Shown: positions 1 through 8,572 of the stretch, piece after piece | Position numbering within the stretch: the stretch's first letter is position 1 | Layout: every line of letters starts with the position of its first letter | Source: Pseudomonadota bacterium | Lineage (GTDB): Bacteria > Pseudomonadota > Alphaproteobacteria > Micropepsales > Micropepsaceae | Direction of reading: 5' to 3' | DNA length: 33,143 nucleotides | NCBI GenBank assembly: GCA_021804785.1 | Contig: JAJZGY010000025.1 | Location: 1-33,143, forward strand | Notes under the pieces: model-generated | What the model saw: the letters and a program-made list of their open reading frames with translations, nothing else | What the model was told of the DNA's origin: nothing | The model's database searches: none | Position numbers and translations under genes: made by a program

Positions 1-2
1 CC

Positions 3-56
3 CCTCAATGGGGGGCCAGCCGGGGCTTCTTCTTCGGCATCTCCAAGGCGTTCTAG
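3..56 (+). CDS. 3' end of an unidentified gene, truncated by the window start
   Basis: An open frame enters from the left edge and ends at a TAG at 54-56, giving about 17 residues that finish GFFFGISKAF. It is placed directly ahead of a strong hairpin, as expected for the end of a transcription unit. The aromatic-rich tail would fit a membrane protein, but this is too short to assign. The frame differs from that of the long open frame that runs through this stretch into the MFS gene, and that upstream extension is not needed by the transporter. Identity unknown. Confidence 0.35.
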   Translation, partial: PQWGASRGFFFGISKAF

Positions 57-62
57 GATCCC

Positions 63-98
63 TGCAGATGGTGCCCGCCGCTTCGGGCACCATCTGCA
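63..98. terminator. Perfect 15-bp inverted repeat, probable terminator
   Basis: Arms 63-77 and 84-98 are perfect reverse complements (left arm TGCAGATGGTGCCCG) around a six-base loop. It begins seven bases after the stop of the upstream partial gene. There is no run of T after the stem, so it is either an imperfect intrinsic terminator or a transcript-stabilising hairpin. It separates the unknown gene from the MFS transporter. Confidence 0.55.
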
Positions 99-175
99 CA
101 ATTGCTAACATTTTATCCTGTCACCGCGACATCGAAGCTATTCCGTCAACAGAATTGGCTGTTATGGTCGCGGCC

Positions 176-1528
176 ATGACACACGAGGAACGTCTATCTG
201 CACTGTCCCTGGCGACCGTATTTTCCATACGTCTTTTGGGACTTTTCATGATCTATCCGGTCTTCGCGACCTATGCCGGGCATTTGAGCGGCGCTTCTGC
301 CGCGCTGACTGGTTTGGCCCTTGGAATCTATGGCTTGACCCAGAGTCTGCTGCAAATCCCGTTCGGCCTTATGTCCGATCGCATCGGTCGCAAGACCATG
401 ATCGTCGCCGGTCTTCTGATTTTTGCCGCAGGCAGCGTCATTGCGGCGATGTCCACCTCGATCCTTGGCGTCGTGATCGGGCGGGCGTTGCAGGGGGGAG
501 GCGCCGTCGGCTCTGTGGTCCTGGCACTCGTGGCGGATTTAACAAGCGAGGAGCACCGGACCAGCGCCATGGCGATGGTGGGCATTACCATCGGCATGTC
601 ATTCGTAGTGGCCCTGGTGGCTGGGCCATTGGTTGCCGGCGTCATCGGCGTTGCAGGGATATTCTGGCTGATGGTGGGGCTTGCCTTCGTGGGCATCCTC
701 ATCACGCTTTTCGTGGTGCCCCATCCAGGAGAGATCAGACAGCACCGCGACGCGGAGGCGGTCCCTTCCATGCTGGGGCGGGTTCTCGCGAACGGCGATT
801 TGTTGCGCCTTGATTATGGCATTTTCGCCCTGCACGCGATGCTGACTGCAACTTTTCTCGTGATGCCGCAACTGCTGCACCAGGTCCTTTCGGTCAGCAG
901 TGACAAACAGTGGTACGTCTATCTGCCGGTGCTGCTGTTCAGCGTCATTGTCATGGTGCCCTCAATCATCATTGCCGAGAAGTACCGGCGCATGAAGATG
1001 ATTTTTGTTACTGCCGTCATCGCACTTGCGGCGAGTCAGCTCCTGCTTTTGTCTAACGCTGGTAATGGCATCATCCTGATCGTGGCACTCACCCTCTTCT
1101 TTGCCGGTTTCAATGTGATGGAGGCGAGCCTGCCGTCACTGATCACCAAGACTGCCCCACCGGACGCCAGGGGCACTGCAACTGGGGTCTATTCAAGTTC
1201 GCAATTTCTCGGCATTTTCGTTGGCGGTGCGATCGGAGGCTGGAGCCTGCAGACCGGCGGTAATTCCGGCGTGTTTGCCCTGTCCTCAACCCTTGCCCTC
1301 ATCTGGCTTGTTATCGCGGTGACGATGAGAGTGCCAAGTTACTTAACGACGCGGCTCATCCGTCTTCCGCAGACCACCGACGACGCCCAGGCCGTGGCGC
1401 ACAAGCTGCGGAGCATGCCTGGAGTCGCTGAGGTGGTGATTGTGGTCGAGGACGGGCTTGCCTATCTCAAGGTTGACTCTAAGATCTTTGACGCCGCCGC
1501 TGCCGAGGCGCTGGCTGGAGCGACCTAG
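176..1528 (+). CDS. yajR: YajR-family MFS transporter
   Basis: Inner-membrane major facilitator of 450 residues. The N-terminus closely follows the YajR pattern: TVFSIRLLGLFMIYPV in TM1, then GIYGLTQSLLQIPFG and the signature loop SDRIGRK between TM2 and TM3. Twelve hydrophobic helices are followed by a roughly 65-residue soluble tail containing MPGVAEVVIVVEDGLAYLKV, a ferredoxin-like fold equivalent to the YAM domain of E. coli YajR. ATG 176 gives MTHEER, lining up with the family start, and is preferred over ATG 164; the open frame extends back to position 8 without homology. No clear Shine-Dalgarno precedes either start. The substrate of YajR proteins is not well established; a drug or proton antiporter role is assumed from the family. 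Very likely correct as a family call. Confidence 0.9.
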   Translation: MTHEERLSALSLATVFSIRLLGLFMIYPVFATYAGHLSGASAALTGLALGIYGLTQSLLQIPFGLMSDRIGRKTMIVAGLLIFAAGSVIAAMSTSILGVVIGRALQGGGAVGSVVLALVADLTSEEHRTSAMAMVGITIGMSFVVALVAGPLVAGVIGVAGIFWLMVGLAFVGILITLFVVPHPGEIRQHRDAEAVPSMLGRVLANGDLLRLDYGIFALHAMLTATFLVMPQLLHQVLSVSSDKQWYVYLPVLLFSVIVMVPSIIIAEKYRRMKMIFVTAVIALAASQLLLLSNAGNGIILIVALTLFFAGFNVMEASLPSLITKTAPPDARGTATGVYSSSQFLGIFVGGAIGGWSLQTGGNSGVFALSSTLALIWLVIAVTMRVPSYLTTRLIRLPQTTDDAQAVAHKLRSMPGVAEVVIVVEDGLAYLKVDSKIFDAAAAEALAGAT

Positions 1529-1829
1529 GTGAGCGTTCAGCAAGGGTTAACCACTTCGGATGCTCGAGGCGGGACCGGCAAGGCCGGCATTTTGCCATAT
1601 TTACAATGCTCTAGCCTCAGCGTTGGCGCCAGCCGAGCCACTTTGGTCATTCTGGCACGCAATATGCCAGTTTCCCGAATGAGGCTCCGTAGGTATAAAG
1701 ACGCCGGCCTTGTCCCCGCAAATGCGTGTAGCGAATTGCGGGCGCCAGGTGGCGCAGAGGTTGCTTTGAACTTTGGCAGGGCGACGGCGCGGGCATAGGC
1801 GACGACGCCAAACATGGGACGGAGCAATG
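1529..1829. other. Intergenic region between the MFS gene and the TetR gene
   Basis: Three hundred bases without a convincing gene. Short open frames on both strands here give low-complexity, Arg/Ala-rich translations with no family resemblance. A small GC hairpin (arms 1575-1579 and 1583-1587, followed by CATTTTG) could be a weak terminator for the transporter. The only other structure is the inverted repeat at 1652-1670. Confidence 0.5.
1652..1670. promoter_or_regulatory. Possible TetR operator (CTGGCA-N7-TGCCAG)
   Basis: A perfect inverted repeat with six-base arms and a seven-base AT-rich spacer lies about 160 bases upstream of the TetR-family gene. TetR regulators usually bind such dyads near their own promoter. 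The arms are short, so chance occurrence is possible. Inference from position and symmetry only. Confidence 0.3.
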
Positions 1830-2426
1830 ATGGCCAGATCCAGGTCCTCAGTCGAGCGCGCCGATGGCCGACGACGGCGCAGCGAAGTCAGTCGCCAGCA
1901 GATTATTCGCGCATTGCTCGAACTGATCGCCGCCGGTGAAGTCTACCCAAGTGCCGAAGCCGTCGCGGCCAAGGCCGGAGTGGGCTTGCGTACCGTATTC
2001 CGGCATTTCGAGAATATGGAAACCCTTTACCGCCAGATCTATCAGGCAATCACCTCAGAAGTACTGCCGATCGCCCAGGAGCCGTTCGCCAGCGGCGATT
2101 GGCGCCAGCGCGTCAAGGAAATTACCGACCGCAGGATACGCATTTTCGAGCGTATCATGCCCTTCAAGGCGGCAGCTGACGTGCACCGCCATCAGTCGGT
2201 ATATCTTGCGGAGCAAGGCGAGGTGGTGACGCGGCTGCAGCGCGGAGCACTCAGTCAGATTCTTCCTCGGGAAATCAAGACAGACGAGCCGCTATTCGGC
2301 GCGTTGGAATTGCTACTCAGCTTTGAGGCCTGGCGACGCCTGCGCAAGGATCAGCATCTTTCGGTACAGAAGGCACGCGCAGCGATAGAGCGTGCAGTGA
2401 ATGCTCTGGTCAATCCACGCTCCTAG
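1830..2426 (+). CDS. TetR/AcrR-family transcriptional regulator
   Basis: One-domain DNA-binding repressor type of 198 residues. The N-terminal HTH is clear: SRQQIIRALLELIAAGEVYP, then AVAAKAGVGLRTVFRHFENM and ETLYRQI, the classic TetR helix-turn-helix with an arginine-phenylalanine recognition helix end. The C-terminal helical ligand domain is not assignable. ATG 1830 is chosen because GGAG at 1821-1824 is at proper spacing; ATG 1827 is too close and the frame extends back to 1773. The GST-like gene follows after 41 bases on the same strand, so the two are probably one operon. The likely role is sensing a hydrophobic or electrophilic compound and controlling the GST and perhaps the porin downstream. 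Confidence 0.85.
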   Translation: MARSRSSVERADGRRRRSEVSRQQIIRALLELIAAGEVYPSAEAVAAKAGVGLRTVFRHFENMETLYRQIYQAITSEVLPIAQEPFASGDWRQRVKEITDRRIRIFERIMPFKAAADVHRHQSVYLAEQGEVVTRLQRGALSQILPREIKTDEPLFGALELLLSFEAWRRLRKDQHLSVQKARAAIERAVNALVNPRS

Positions 2427-2467
2427 TCACGGTCGAGTTGTGGTAGCGATATGTAGGAGAGACCAGA

Positions 2468-3502
2468 ATGACGTCTCAGAACTATCTGACGCTTCTAGGC
2501 TCTCCTGGGTCTCCTTACACACGCAAGATGCTCGCTATTCTGCGCTACCGGCGTATTCCATACCGTTTTTTGATTGGCTCACACCGCAGCGATCGTGATC
2601 TTCCCAGGCCCAAGGTCGCATTGCTGCCGACATTTTACCTACCCAATGACGCAGGTGTGCAGGAAGCAGTTGTGGATTCGACGCCGATCCTGCGCCGGCT
2701 GGAACGGGAGTTTAAAGGACGCGAGGTAGTGCCGGGCGATCCGGCACTCGCCTTTATCGATTATCTCATCGAGGATTTTGCTGATGAATGGCTGACCAAG
2801 GCCATGTACCATTACCGCTGGCACTTTGCGGACGATGCCCGCAAGGCAGAAGACCAGTTGCCGCGCTGGACTGTTCAACCGCAAACCGATGCCGAACTTG
2901 AGTCCATACAGCGTATGATCGGCGAACGCCAGATTTCCCGGCTTTACGTTGTGGGCTCCAACGCAACGACGGCTCCGGTCATCGAAGCAAGCTATCAACG
3001 CACTCTTCTTGCCCTCAAGGAGCACCTGGAGCGTCACCCATTTGTTCTAGGCGCCAGGCCGTCGTCCTGTGATTTCGCGCTTTATGGTCAGCTGACACAG
3101 TTGACACATTTTGATCCCACGCCCCAAACGATCGCCTTGAGGATCGCGCCGCGCGTTGTAGCCTGGGTCGATATTCTTGATGACCTATCAGGTCTTGAGC
3201 CGGGCAGCGGCGACTGGCTCGCGCTGGCAGATCTGGCTCAATCCCTGCGTCCGCTTCTTGAGGAAATCGGCCGGGTTTATGTTCCGGTGATGCGTGCCAA
3301 CGCCAAAGCTCTGCGTGAAGGGCTTGAAAGGGTTGAGTGCGAAGTTGATGGCCGGCCCTGGACACAGGCACCGTTTGGCTATCAGGGCCGCTGTCTCACC
3401 TGGCTGTGCGATGAATATCGACAGCTCAGTTCGGCTGCGCGTCGCACCGTGGATCAGGCACTTGAGGGAACAGGCTGCCACAGCTTGTTTCAGGGCCTTT
3501 AA
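2468..3502 (+). CDS. Glutathione S-transferase family protein, long form
   Basis: Cytosolic GST-fold protein of 344 residues. The N-terminal thioredoxin-like domain is visible as LTLLGSPGSPYTRKMLAILRY (about 6-26), with the serine-containing SPYTRK loop where the glutathione-activating residue sits, then LPTFYLPND and VVDSTPILRRLE, the usual cis-proline and glutathione-binding segments. The all-helical C-terminal domain includes FVLGARPSSCDFALYGQLTQL, matching the GST_C capping box pattern. Most bacterial GSTs have 200-230 residues, so about 110 residues at the C-terminus are extra; they are not a known domain to me. A TAGGAGAG ribosome site precedes the ATG. Substrate unknown; the neighbouring TetR gene suggests inducible detoxification. 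Confidence 0.8.
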   Translation: MTSQNYLTLLGSPGSPYTRKMLAILRYRRIPYRFLIGSHRSDRDLPRPKVALLPTFYLPNDAGVQEAVVDSTPILRRLEREFKGREVVPGDPALAFIDYLIEDFADEWLTKAMYHYRWHFADDARKAEDQLPRWTVQPQTDAELESIQRMIGERQISRLYVVGSNATTAPVIEASYQRTLLALKEHLERHPFVLGARPSSCDFALYGQLTQLTHFDPTPQTIALRIAPRVVAWVDILDDLSGLEPGSGDWLALADLAQSLRPLLEEIGRVYVPVMRANAKALREGLERVECEVDGRPWTQAPFGYQGRCLTWLCDEYRQLSSAARRTVDQALEGTGCHSLFQGL

Positions 3503-3606
3503 ATCCCGGTCACAATTGAGCTGCTGGCGAGATTCAGGCAAGAGCGCGGTTGCCGCCACGCCTCGCTTTGGCTAGGAAACGAAGGCAGGCATCCCACGTA
3601 TTTCCA

Positions 3607-4911
3607 ATGACCGGCCGAGCAAGTGCTGCAGTCGCCATGGCTCTGATGGGCTCATGGCTTGCGACCATCCCCGCCCAAGCCAGACCGACATGGTCGCTGC
3701 GCGGGCAGGCGACGCTTGTCTATCAATACCATCCGGCCTTTCATGCCGCCTATAGCGGTGCAAACAGCCTCAGTCCGGCAAGTCGTGGAAACGAAACCTT
3801 CGATGCGACGCTTTTTATGGGCGCACGCCTGTGGCACGGAGGTTCCATTCATGCGGATCCCGAGATCGACCAAGGCTTTGGCCTCAGCAACACATTGGGT
3901 GTCGCCGGCTTTCCCAGCGGGGAAGCCTACAAGGTTGGCCAATCAATTCCTTATCTGCGTCTCCAGCGTCTGTTCTTCCGCCAGAGCTTCACGTTTGGAA
4001 CGCCCAAGGCGTCCTCCAGCCTGAGTAGCGGCGGGCCACCACCCGCTCCCAACAAGCTTGTCATAACCCTCGGCAAGTTCGCTGTTACGGACATCTTCGA
4101 TAATGACTGGTATGCCCATGATCCCAAGACCAATTTCCTCAATTGGTCGCTCATCGACACCGGCACTTTCGATTATGCGGCCGATGCTTGGGGCTATACC
4201 TATGGCGGTGCTGTTGAATGGACGCATAGTTGGTGGACTTTGCGTACTGGACTCTTTGATCTATCGCGAGTTCCCAATTCTACACAGCTCGTTCGCGACT
4301 TCGGTCAATATGAAGTCGTGGGAGAATTCGAGGGCCGGTATCATCTAAACGGCCTTCCCGGGCAGGCGAAGATCACGGGCTTCATCAATGATGGACGGAT
4401 GGGCTCCTATCTTGATGCCTTGGCTCTTGCCCGGGCCACACATACGATCCCGTCTACCTCCCTCGTACGCAAACGGGGCTCACGTACCGGAGTTTCAGTC
4501 GACATTGATCAGCAGGTCACAAGCAGCCTCGGGCTATTCCTGCGCGCCGGGATCAATGATGGCAGCAAGGAAGCTTACGAGTTTACAGAGATTAACCGCA
4601 CGATCGCGCTCGGACTTTCCCTCAAGGGGCTTGCCTGGAAGCGGCCCCATGACACCGTGGGAGCAGCCTTCGTGGTCAATGGGTTATCGCGGTCTGCCCG
4701 CGCGTACTTCGCTGCGGGCGGGCTCGGCCTGCTTATCGGGGATGGACGGCTCAACTATTCGACCGAAGACATATTTGAAAGCTATTACAGCGCCAAGCTG
4801 ACCTCCTGGCTTACCGCCAGTTTCGATTATCAGTTCGTTCTCCACCCCGCCTATAACCTGGCCCGCGGACCTGTCCATATTTTTGCCCTGCGCCTGCACA
4901 TCGAGACTTGA
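3607..4911 (+). CDS. Carbohydrate porin-type outer-membrane protein
   Basis: Outer-membrane beta-barrel of 434 residues with a signal peptide ending at PAQA (residue 25). The family hallmark is the block PEIDQGFGLSNTLGVAG followed by FPSGEAYKVG and LRLQRLFFRQSF, typical of OprB-like carbohydrate porins of proteobacteria. Later segments such as KLVITLGKFAVTDIFDNDWY and TASFDYQFVLHPAYN alternate polar and hydrophobic residues, as barrel strands do, and the protein ends near an aromatic-poor HIET. An earlier TTG at 3550 would add 19 basic residues before the signal peptide, so ATG 3607 is preferred, although its ribosome site is weak. It would let sugars or small solutes through the outer membrane. 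It is convergent with the next gene, with only seven bases between stops. Confidence 0.85.
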   Translation: MTGRASAAVAMALMGSWLATIPAQARPTWSLRGQATLVYQYHPAFHAAYSGANSLSPASRGNETFDATLFMGARLWHGGSIHADPEIDQGFGLSNTLGVAGFPSGEAYKVGQSIPYLRLQRLFFRQSFTFGTPKASSSLSSGGPPPAPNKLVITLGKFAVTDIFDNDWYAHDPKTNFLNWSLIDTGTFDYAADAWGYTYGGAVEWTHSWWTLRTGLFDLSRVPNSTQLVRDFGQYEVVGEFEGRYHLNGLPGQAKITGFINDGRMGSYLDALALARATHTIPSTSLVRKRGSRTGVSVDIDQQVTSSLGLFLRAGINDGSKEAYEFTEINRTIALGLSLKGLAWKRPHDTVGAAFVVNGLSRSARAYFAAGGLGLLIGDGRLNYSTEDIFESYYSAKLTSWLTASFDYQFVLHPAYNLARGPVHIFALRLHIET

Positions 4912-4918
4912 CGCCAAG

Positions 4919-7900
4919 TCATGGTTTGATGACGGGATCACCGGCTGCCCGCAAGCGGGCATTCAGTGTCGAAAGGTCGGTGCCCACGAAGCGGGTCCAC
5001 GCTGCGAGCGTTGGCTTCAGCCTCACGGAGAGTTTGGCGTAGGCCGTGAGCGCATCAGGACTTGGGTCGGCATCTGCGCCGTCAACCACCTGTTCAAGGT
5101 TGCGCAGATTTACCGAAAGCGCTCGCAGGCTCGACAATGAGCGCGGCGGCGTGCCCATCGAATTACGTGTATGGAGGCGAAGAGGAACATCGGAAATGGC
5201 CTCGGCCCGGCTGAGCGCTGCTCGGAGCTGGTCCTGTAGAGGGCCTGCACTTTCCGCCATACGCGCCTTAAGGCTGCCAACCACAGTCCTTGCTGCAGAC
5301 AGGGCATCTGACGCCTGCGCGGAGGCTTCAGCAACCTTGACCGCGAGTGCATACTGGCGCTCATAAGCTGCCTGGCTCAAACCTACACGCGGATCCGGCT
5401 TGACCACAAGTGGTGCGCGATAATCCTGCCCGTTGACCTGCAACACGACGGTATACTCACCAGGCGGCATCCAGACACCGTCTTCAGCGGGGCCTGGATG
5501 CAGACCAAGAGCCGCGGCGCGCAAATCCCAGATGAACCGTTGCATGCCTGGCCCATTCGAGAGGTGTGGGGGGATGACCATCCACTCAGGTGCGTAGGCA
5601 AGCGTCGCGGCATTCGGATGGGTAACAGGATCGCTGCTGGAAAAGCGACGTACCATGCGGTTTTGTGCATCCAGGATCGTCAGTGTCACGGTACCGCGCA
5701 CCTTGGCCGGCAGAACATAGTCTATCATTGCACCATCGGGCGGATTGGCGGCCATCGGCTCGTCCTTCGGCATGGGTGTTCCTGCGAAGCCGCCTGGACG
5801 GACGCGATAGGCTACTTCAGGATCAAACAGTGTTGCCGTGCCTTTACCCACCTTGTTCATCTGCCGCAATGCCGTGATGTCATCCATGATCCAAAAGCCA
5901 CGGCCGTGCGTGGCAATGACAAGATCATTGTCATGGATATCGATATCGCGCACGCTGGTCATGGGCAGATTTTGCTGCAGAGACTGCCACTTTTTTCCGG
6001 CATCGAAGGAAACGTAAACCCCCTTTTCCGTACCGGCATAAAGCAGGTCGGGGTTCACCGGATCCTCGCGCACGACATTGACGAAACTGCCCTGCGGGAT
6101 GCCATGATCCACGCGCTCCCAGCTCTTACCGCCATCCTGAGTACGATAAATGTAAGGCGTATCGTCATCGAGGCGGTGACGATCGATCGCCAGATACGCC
6201 ACTTGAGGGTTGAAGTGCGAGGGCTCGATGCCGGCCACTTTTGACCACGCTGTCAGGGCCGGAGGCGTTACATTGACCCAGTGGCGACCACCATCCAGAG
6301 TCTTCCATACCAGGCCGTCGTCAGTGCCAACCCAAAGAAGTTTGGGATCACGCGATGAAGGCGCAATGGTGTAGATGACACCTTTGCGGGCACTGACATG
6401 GTCATCATCCTGCGCGGTCACCGCATCGAGATTGGCAGGAATTCCCGGATGAGGACGGGTGAGGTCGGGACTGATCCGACGCCAATGACTTCCCCCGTCG
6501 GTAGTCTCGAAGAGCCGCTGATTGGCGAAGTATAGAGTCTTTCTACCGGTCCTGGAAAACTCGAGAGGCAAGGTCCAGGCACCACGATAATGCGTGTCAG
6601 GATAGGCAAGAGTGGGATCAACGATCTGGGTCTGACCGGTATGGGTGTTGAGTTTCTTTACCTTGCCTCCATAAATGATATGCGGGTTGTTTGGGTCGGG
6701 CGCAATCATTCCGCTTTCACCACCAGCCGTGATCTCGTGAAACTCTTCCATGGTGATGCCATCAACGCTGTTGGTACGACTCGGCAACGCCACGGCTCCC
6801 GAATCCTGCTGAGCGCCGTAGATCCAATAGGGAAAGCGGTTGTCGGTCGCGACATGATAGATCTGGGCAGTTGGCTGATTGAACCAGCTGCTCCAGGTCT
6901 TACCACCATTCTGGGTGATGATTGCACCCTGATCGACACCCAGCATCTGTCGGTTGGGATCAGTTGGATCGATCCACATCTGATGGAAATCATCTCCCGT
7001 TGGATCGCCCTTAAGAGCAATGAAATGCGCGCCGCCATCTTCGGAGCGCAGGACGATGGTGTTCATCACATAAACCCGGTTGGCGTTCTTCGGATCTACG
7101 GTAACCCCACCAAAGTACCAGCCACGATTATAAATGCGCAGATCACGGGAAACGTGTTGCCAGTGAACGCCATTGTCGTCCGAGCGATAGAGCCCACCCT
7201 GCCCTGAAGGGGCATCAACGAGGGCGTAAACCCGGTTCGGCGCCGCAGCGCTCGTCGCAATACCTATCCGGCCTGGATCAACCGCAAATCCATGACCTAG
7301 GATTTGGTTCCAGTGGGTGCCGCCATCGTGGCTTACATAAAGACCACTCCCCGGACCGTCAGACGGTGGATAGACATTCCACGGCGGTCGCCGTGTCTGC
7401 CACAGCGCGGCGTAAATCGTGTTGGGATCCCCCGGCTTGAAGGCAAGATCAATGGCGCCCGTATTGGCGTTCTTATAAAGCACCTTGGTCCAGTGATGCC
7501 CGCCATCGACGCTGCGGAAAACACCACGTTCCGGGTTTGCCCCGTAGGGATCACCTAGCGCGGCGACAAAGACGATGTTGGGATTCGCTGGGTCCACCAG
7601 GATGCGACCAATCGAGATGGACTTGCGCAAACCGACAAAGTGCCAGTGCGCGCCGGCATCGGTCGACTTGTACATTCCATCGCCAAGAGCGATGTCCGAA
7701 CGCATGTCGGCCTCGCCAGTGCCGACATAGAGGACGTTTGGCGCCGATGGCGCCACTGCAATGGCACCAATCGAGCCCACCGGTTCCGCATCAAAGATCG
7801 GCTTCCAGGTCCGGCCAGCATCATCGGTTTTCCAGACCCCGCCGTCGACCGCGCCGAAGTAAAAGTGACGGGCGTCGCCCGCTATTCCCGTCACAGCAAG

Positions 7901-8029
7901 CACCCGTCCACCGCGAAATGGCCCCACCAGACGCCAGTGCAGTGCCTGGTAGTCCGAGGCCGGTACGGCCGCACTGGCCTGAGCGGTAAACAGACACAGG
8001 GCGGCAAGCACAAAGCTCCGAAGTGTCAC
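4919..8029 (-). CDS. Exported Asp-box (BNR/sortilin-like) beta-propeller protein
   Basis: A 1036-residue secreted or periplasmic protein. A signal peptide (MTLRSFVLAALCLFTAQASA) is followed by at least ten Asp-box motifs of the S/T-x-D-x-G-x-x-W form, for example KTDDAGRTW, KSTDAGAHW, RSVDGGHHW, VSHDGGTHW, ETTDGGSHW, KTLDGGRHW and RTQDGGKSW. These build one or two beta-propellers of the VPS10/sortilin/xyloglucanase (GH74-like) type. The last 250 residues (PPGEYTVVLQVNGQDYRAPL) look like an immunoglobulin-like beta-sandwich plus a helical tail. Such proteins are usually annotated as glycosyl hydrolases, but the catalytic aspartates of GH74 cannot be assigned here. The convergent carbohydrate porin makes a polysaccharide-linked role plausible; protein binding is an alternative. 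Confidence 0.85.
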   Translation of the reverse strand: MTLRSFVLAALCLFTAQASAAVPASDYQALHWRLVGPFRGGRVLAVTGIAGDARHFYFGAVDGGVWKTDDAGRTWKPIFDAEPVGSIGAIAVAPSAPNVLYVGTGEADMRSDIALGDGMYKSTDAGAHWHFVGLRKSISIGRILVDPANPNIVFVAALGDPYGANPERGVFRSVDGGHHWTKVLYKNANTGAIDLAFKPGDPNTIYAALWQTRRPPWNVYPPSDGPGSGLYVSHDGGTHWNQILGHGFAVDPGRIGIATSAAAPNRVYALVDAPSGQGGLYRSDDNGVHWQHVSRDLRIYNRGWYFGGVTVDPKNANRVYVMNTIVLRSEDGGAHFIALKGDPTGDDFHQMWIDPTDPNRQMLGVDQGAIITQNGGKTWSSWFNQPTAQIYHVATDNRFPYWIYGAQQDSGAVALPSRTNSVDGITMEEFHEITAGGESGMIAPDPNNPHIIYGGKVKKLNTHTGQTQIVDPTLAYPDTHYRGAWTLPLEFSRTGRKTLYFANQRLFETTDGGSHWRRISPDLTRPHPGIPANLDAVTAQDDDHVSARKGVIYTIAPSSRDPKLLWVGTDDGLVWKTLDGGRHWVNVTPPALTAWSKVAGIEPSHFNPQVAYLAIDRHRLDDDTPYIYRTQDGGKSWERVDHGIPQGSFVNVVREDPVNPDLLYAGTEKGVYVSFDAGKKWQSLQQNLPMTSVRDIDIHDNDLVIATHGRGFWIMDDITALRQMNKVGKGTATLFDPEVAYRVRPGGFAGTPMPKDEPMAANPPDGAMIDYVLPAKVRGTVTLTILDAQNRMVRRFSSSDPVTHPNAATLAYAPEWMVIPPHLSNGPGMQRFIWDLRAAALGLHPGPAEDGVWMPPGEYTVVLQVNGQDYRAPLVVKPDPRVGLSQAAYERQYALAVKVAEASAQASDALSAARTVVGSLKARMAESAGPLQDQLRAALSRAEAISDVPLRLHTRNSMGTPPRSLSSLRALSVNLRNLEQVVDGADADPSPDALTAYAKLSVRLKPTLAAWTRFVGTDLSTLNARLRAAGDPVIKP

Positions 8030-8572
8030 GGCAGGTCTCCCTCAGCTGATACGAGGCAGCCAGATTTGTCTGCACGAGGCAAGACACGTCCGCGCGACCG
8101 GGCGCATTTTGGCCTCACCACAGACCTAACGGACATAGGGACAAGCTGCCAGCTGGGAAAATGAACACGACGCCTTTGCCTTGTCCCCACCTTGCTGTCG
8201 ACCCCTGGGCCCGGCCCCTCCACGGGCGGACGATAGAGGCTGGTCCGGGTCCAGCGACCACCGAAGTCACCACCCCTTAGGCGTAGCTCTGGAACATTTT
8301 CATTCGGACTCGCGCCTCCACCGTGGCGTTGAGGACAAATATCTGGCAGAGATCGGCAATATGAGACGAACAGGATGTAGCTGTCCGGGTGAGGAGCTGC
8401 GCATGCACAGGGCGCAGGAACACACTGCGTGCCTGTCATGTTGGGCAGTGCTGCTCACAATGCAGTACTGCTTGCGCGAAAGATAAGGGGTGATCTGAGT
8501 ACGATGCATGTCTTACTTCATCACAGCGCCGCTGTTGGGGCGTCCCACTGCAAAGGAATCGACACTGGCTTC
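8030..8572. other. Intergenic region between divergent genes
   Basis: About 540 bases hold the upstream regions of the propeller gene (minus) and uppP (plus). The open frames in it translate to Cys/Arg/Pro-rich, non-protein-like sequences, so I see no real gene. One weak EcfG-like element, GGAAC at 8417-8421 followed 18 bases later by GTT at 8440-8442, lies about 130 bases ahead of uppP, but it is not well supported. Confidence 0.5.

Noticed and set aside
1529..1827. Small open frames of 89-96 codons on both strands after the MFS gene
   Set aside because: Mutually overlapping and without ribosome sites or family resemblance; treated as intergenic.
5498..6244. 248-codon plus-strand frame inside the propeller gene
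   Set aside because: Shadow of the minus-strand gene, whose Asp-box repeats are unmistakable; the translation has no protein-like pattern.
8417..8442. EcfG-like element GGAAC-N18-GTT upstream of uppP
   Set aside because: The -10 lacks the C of CGTT, the spacing is long, and it shares no flanking bases with the two stronger elements of the sigma locus.
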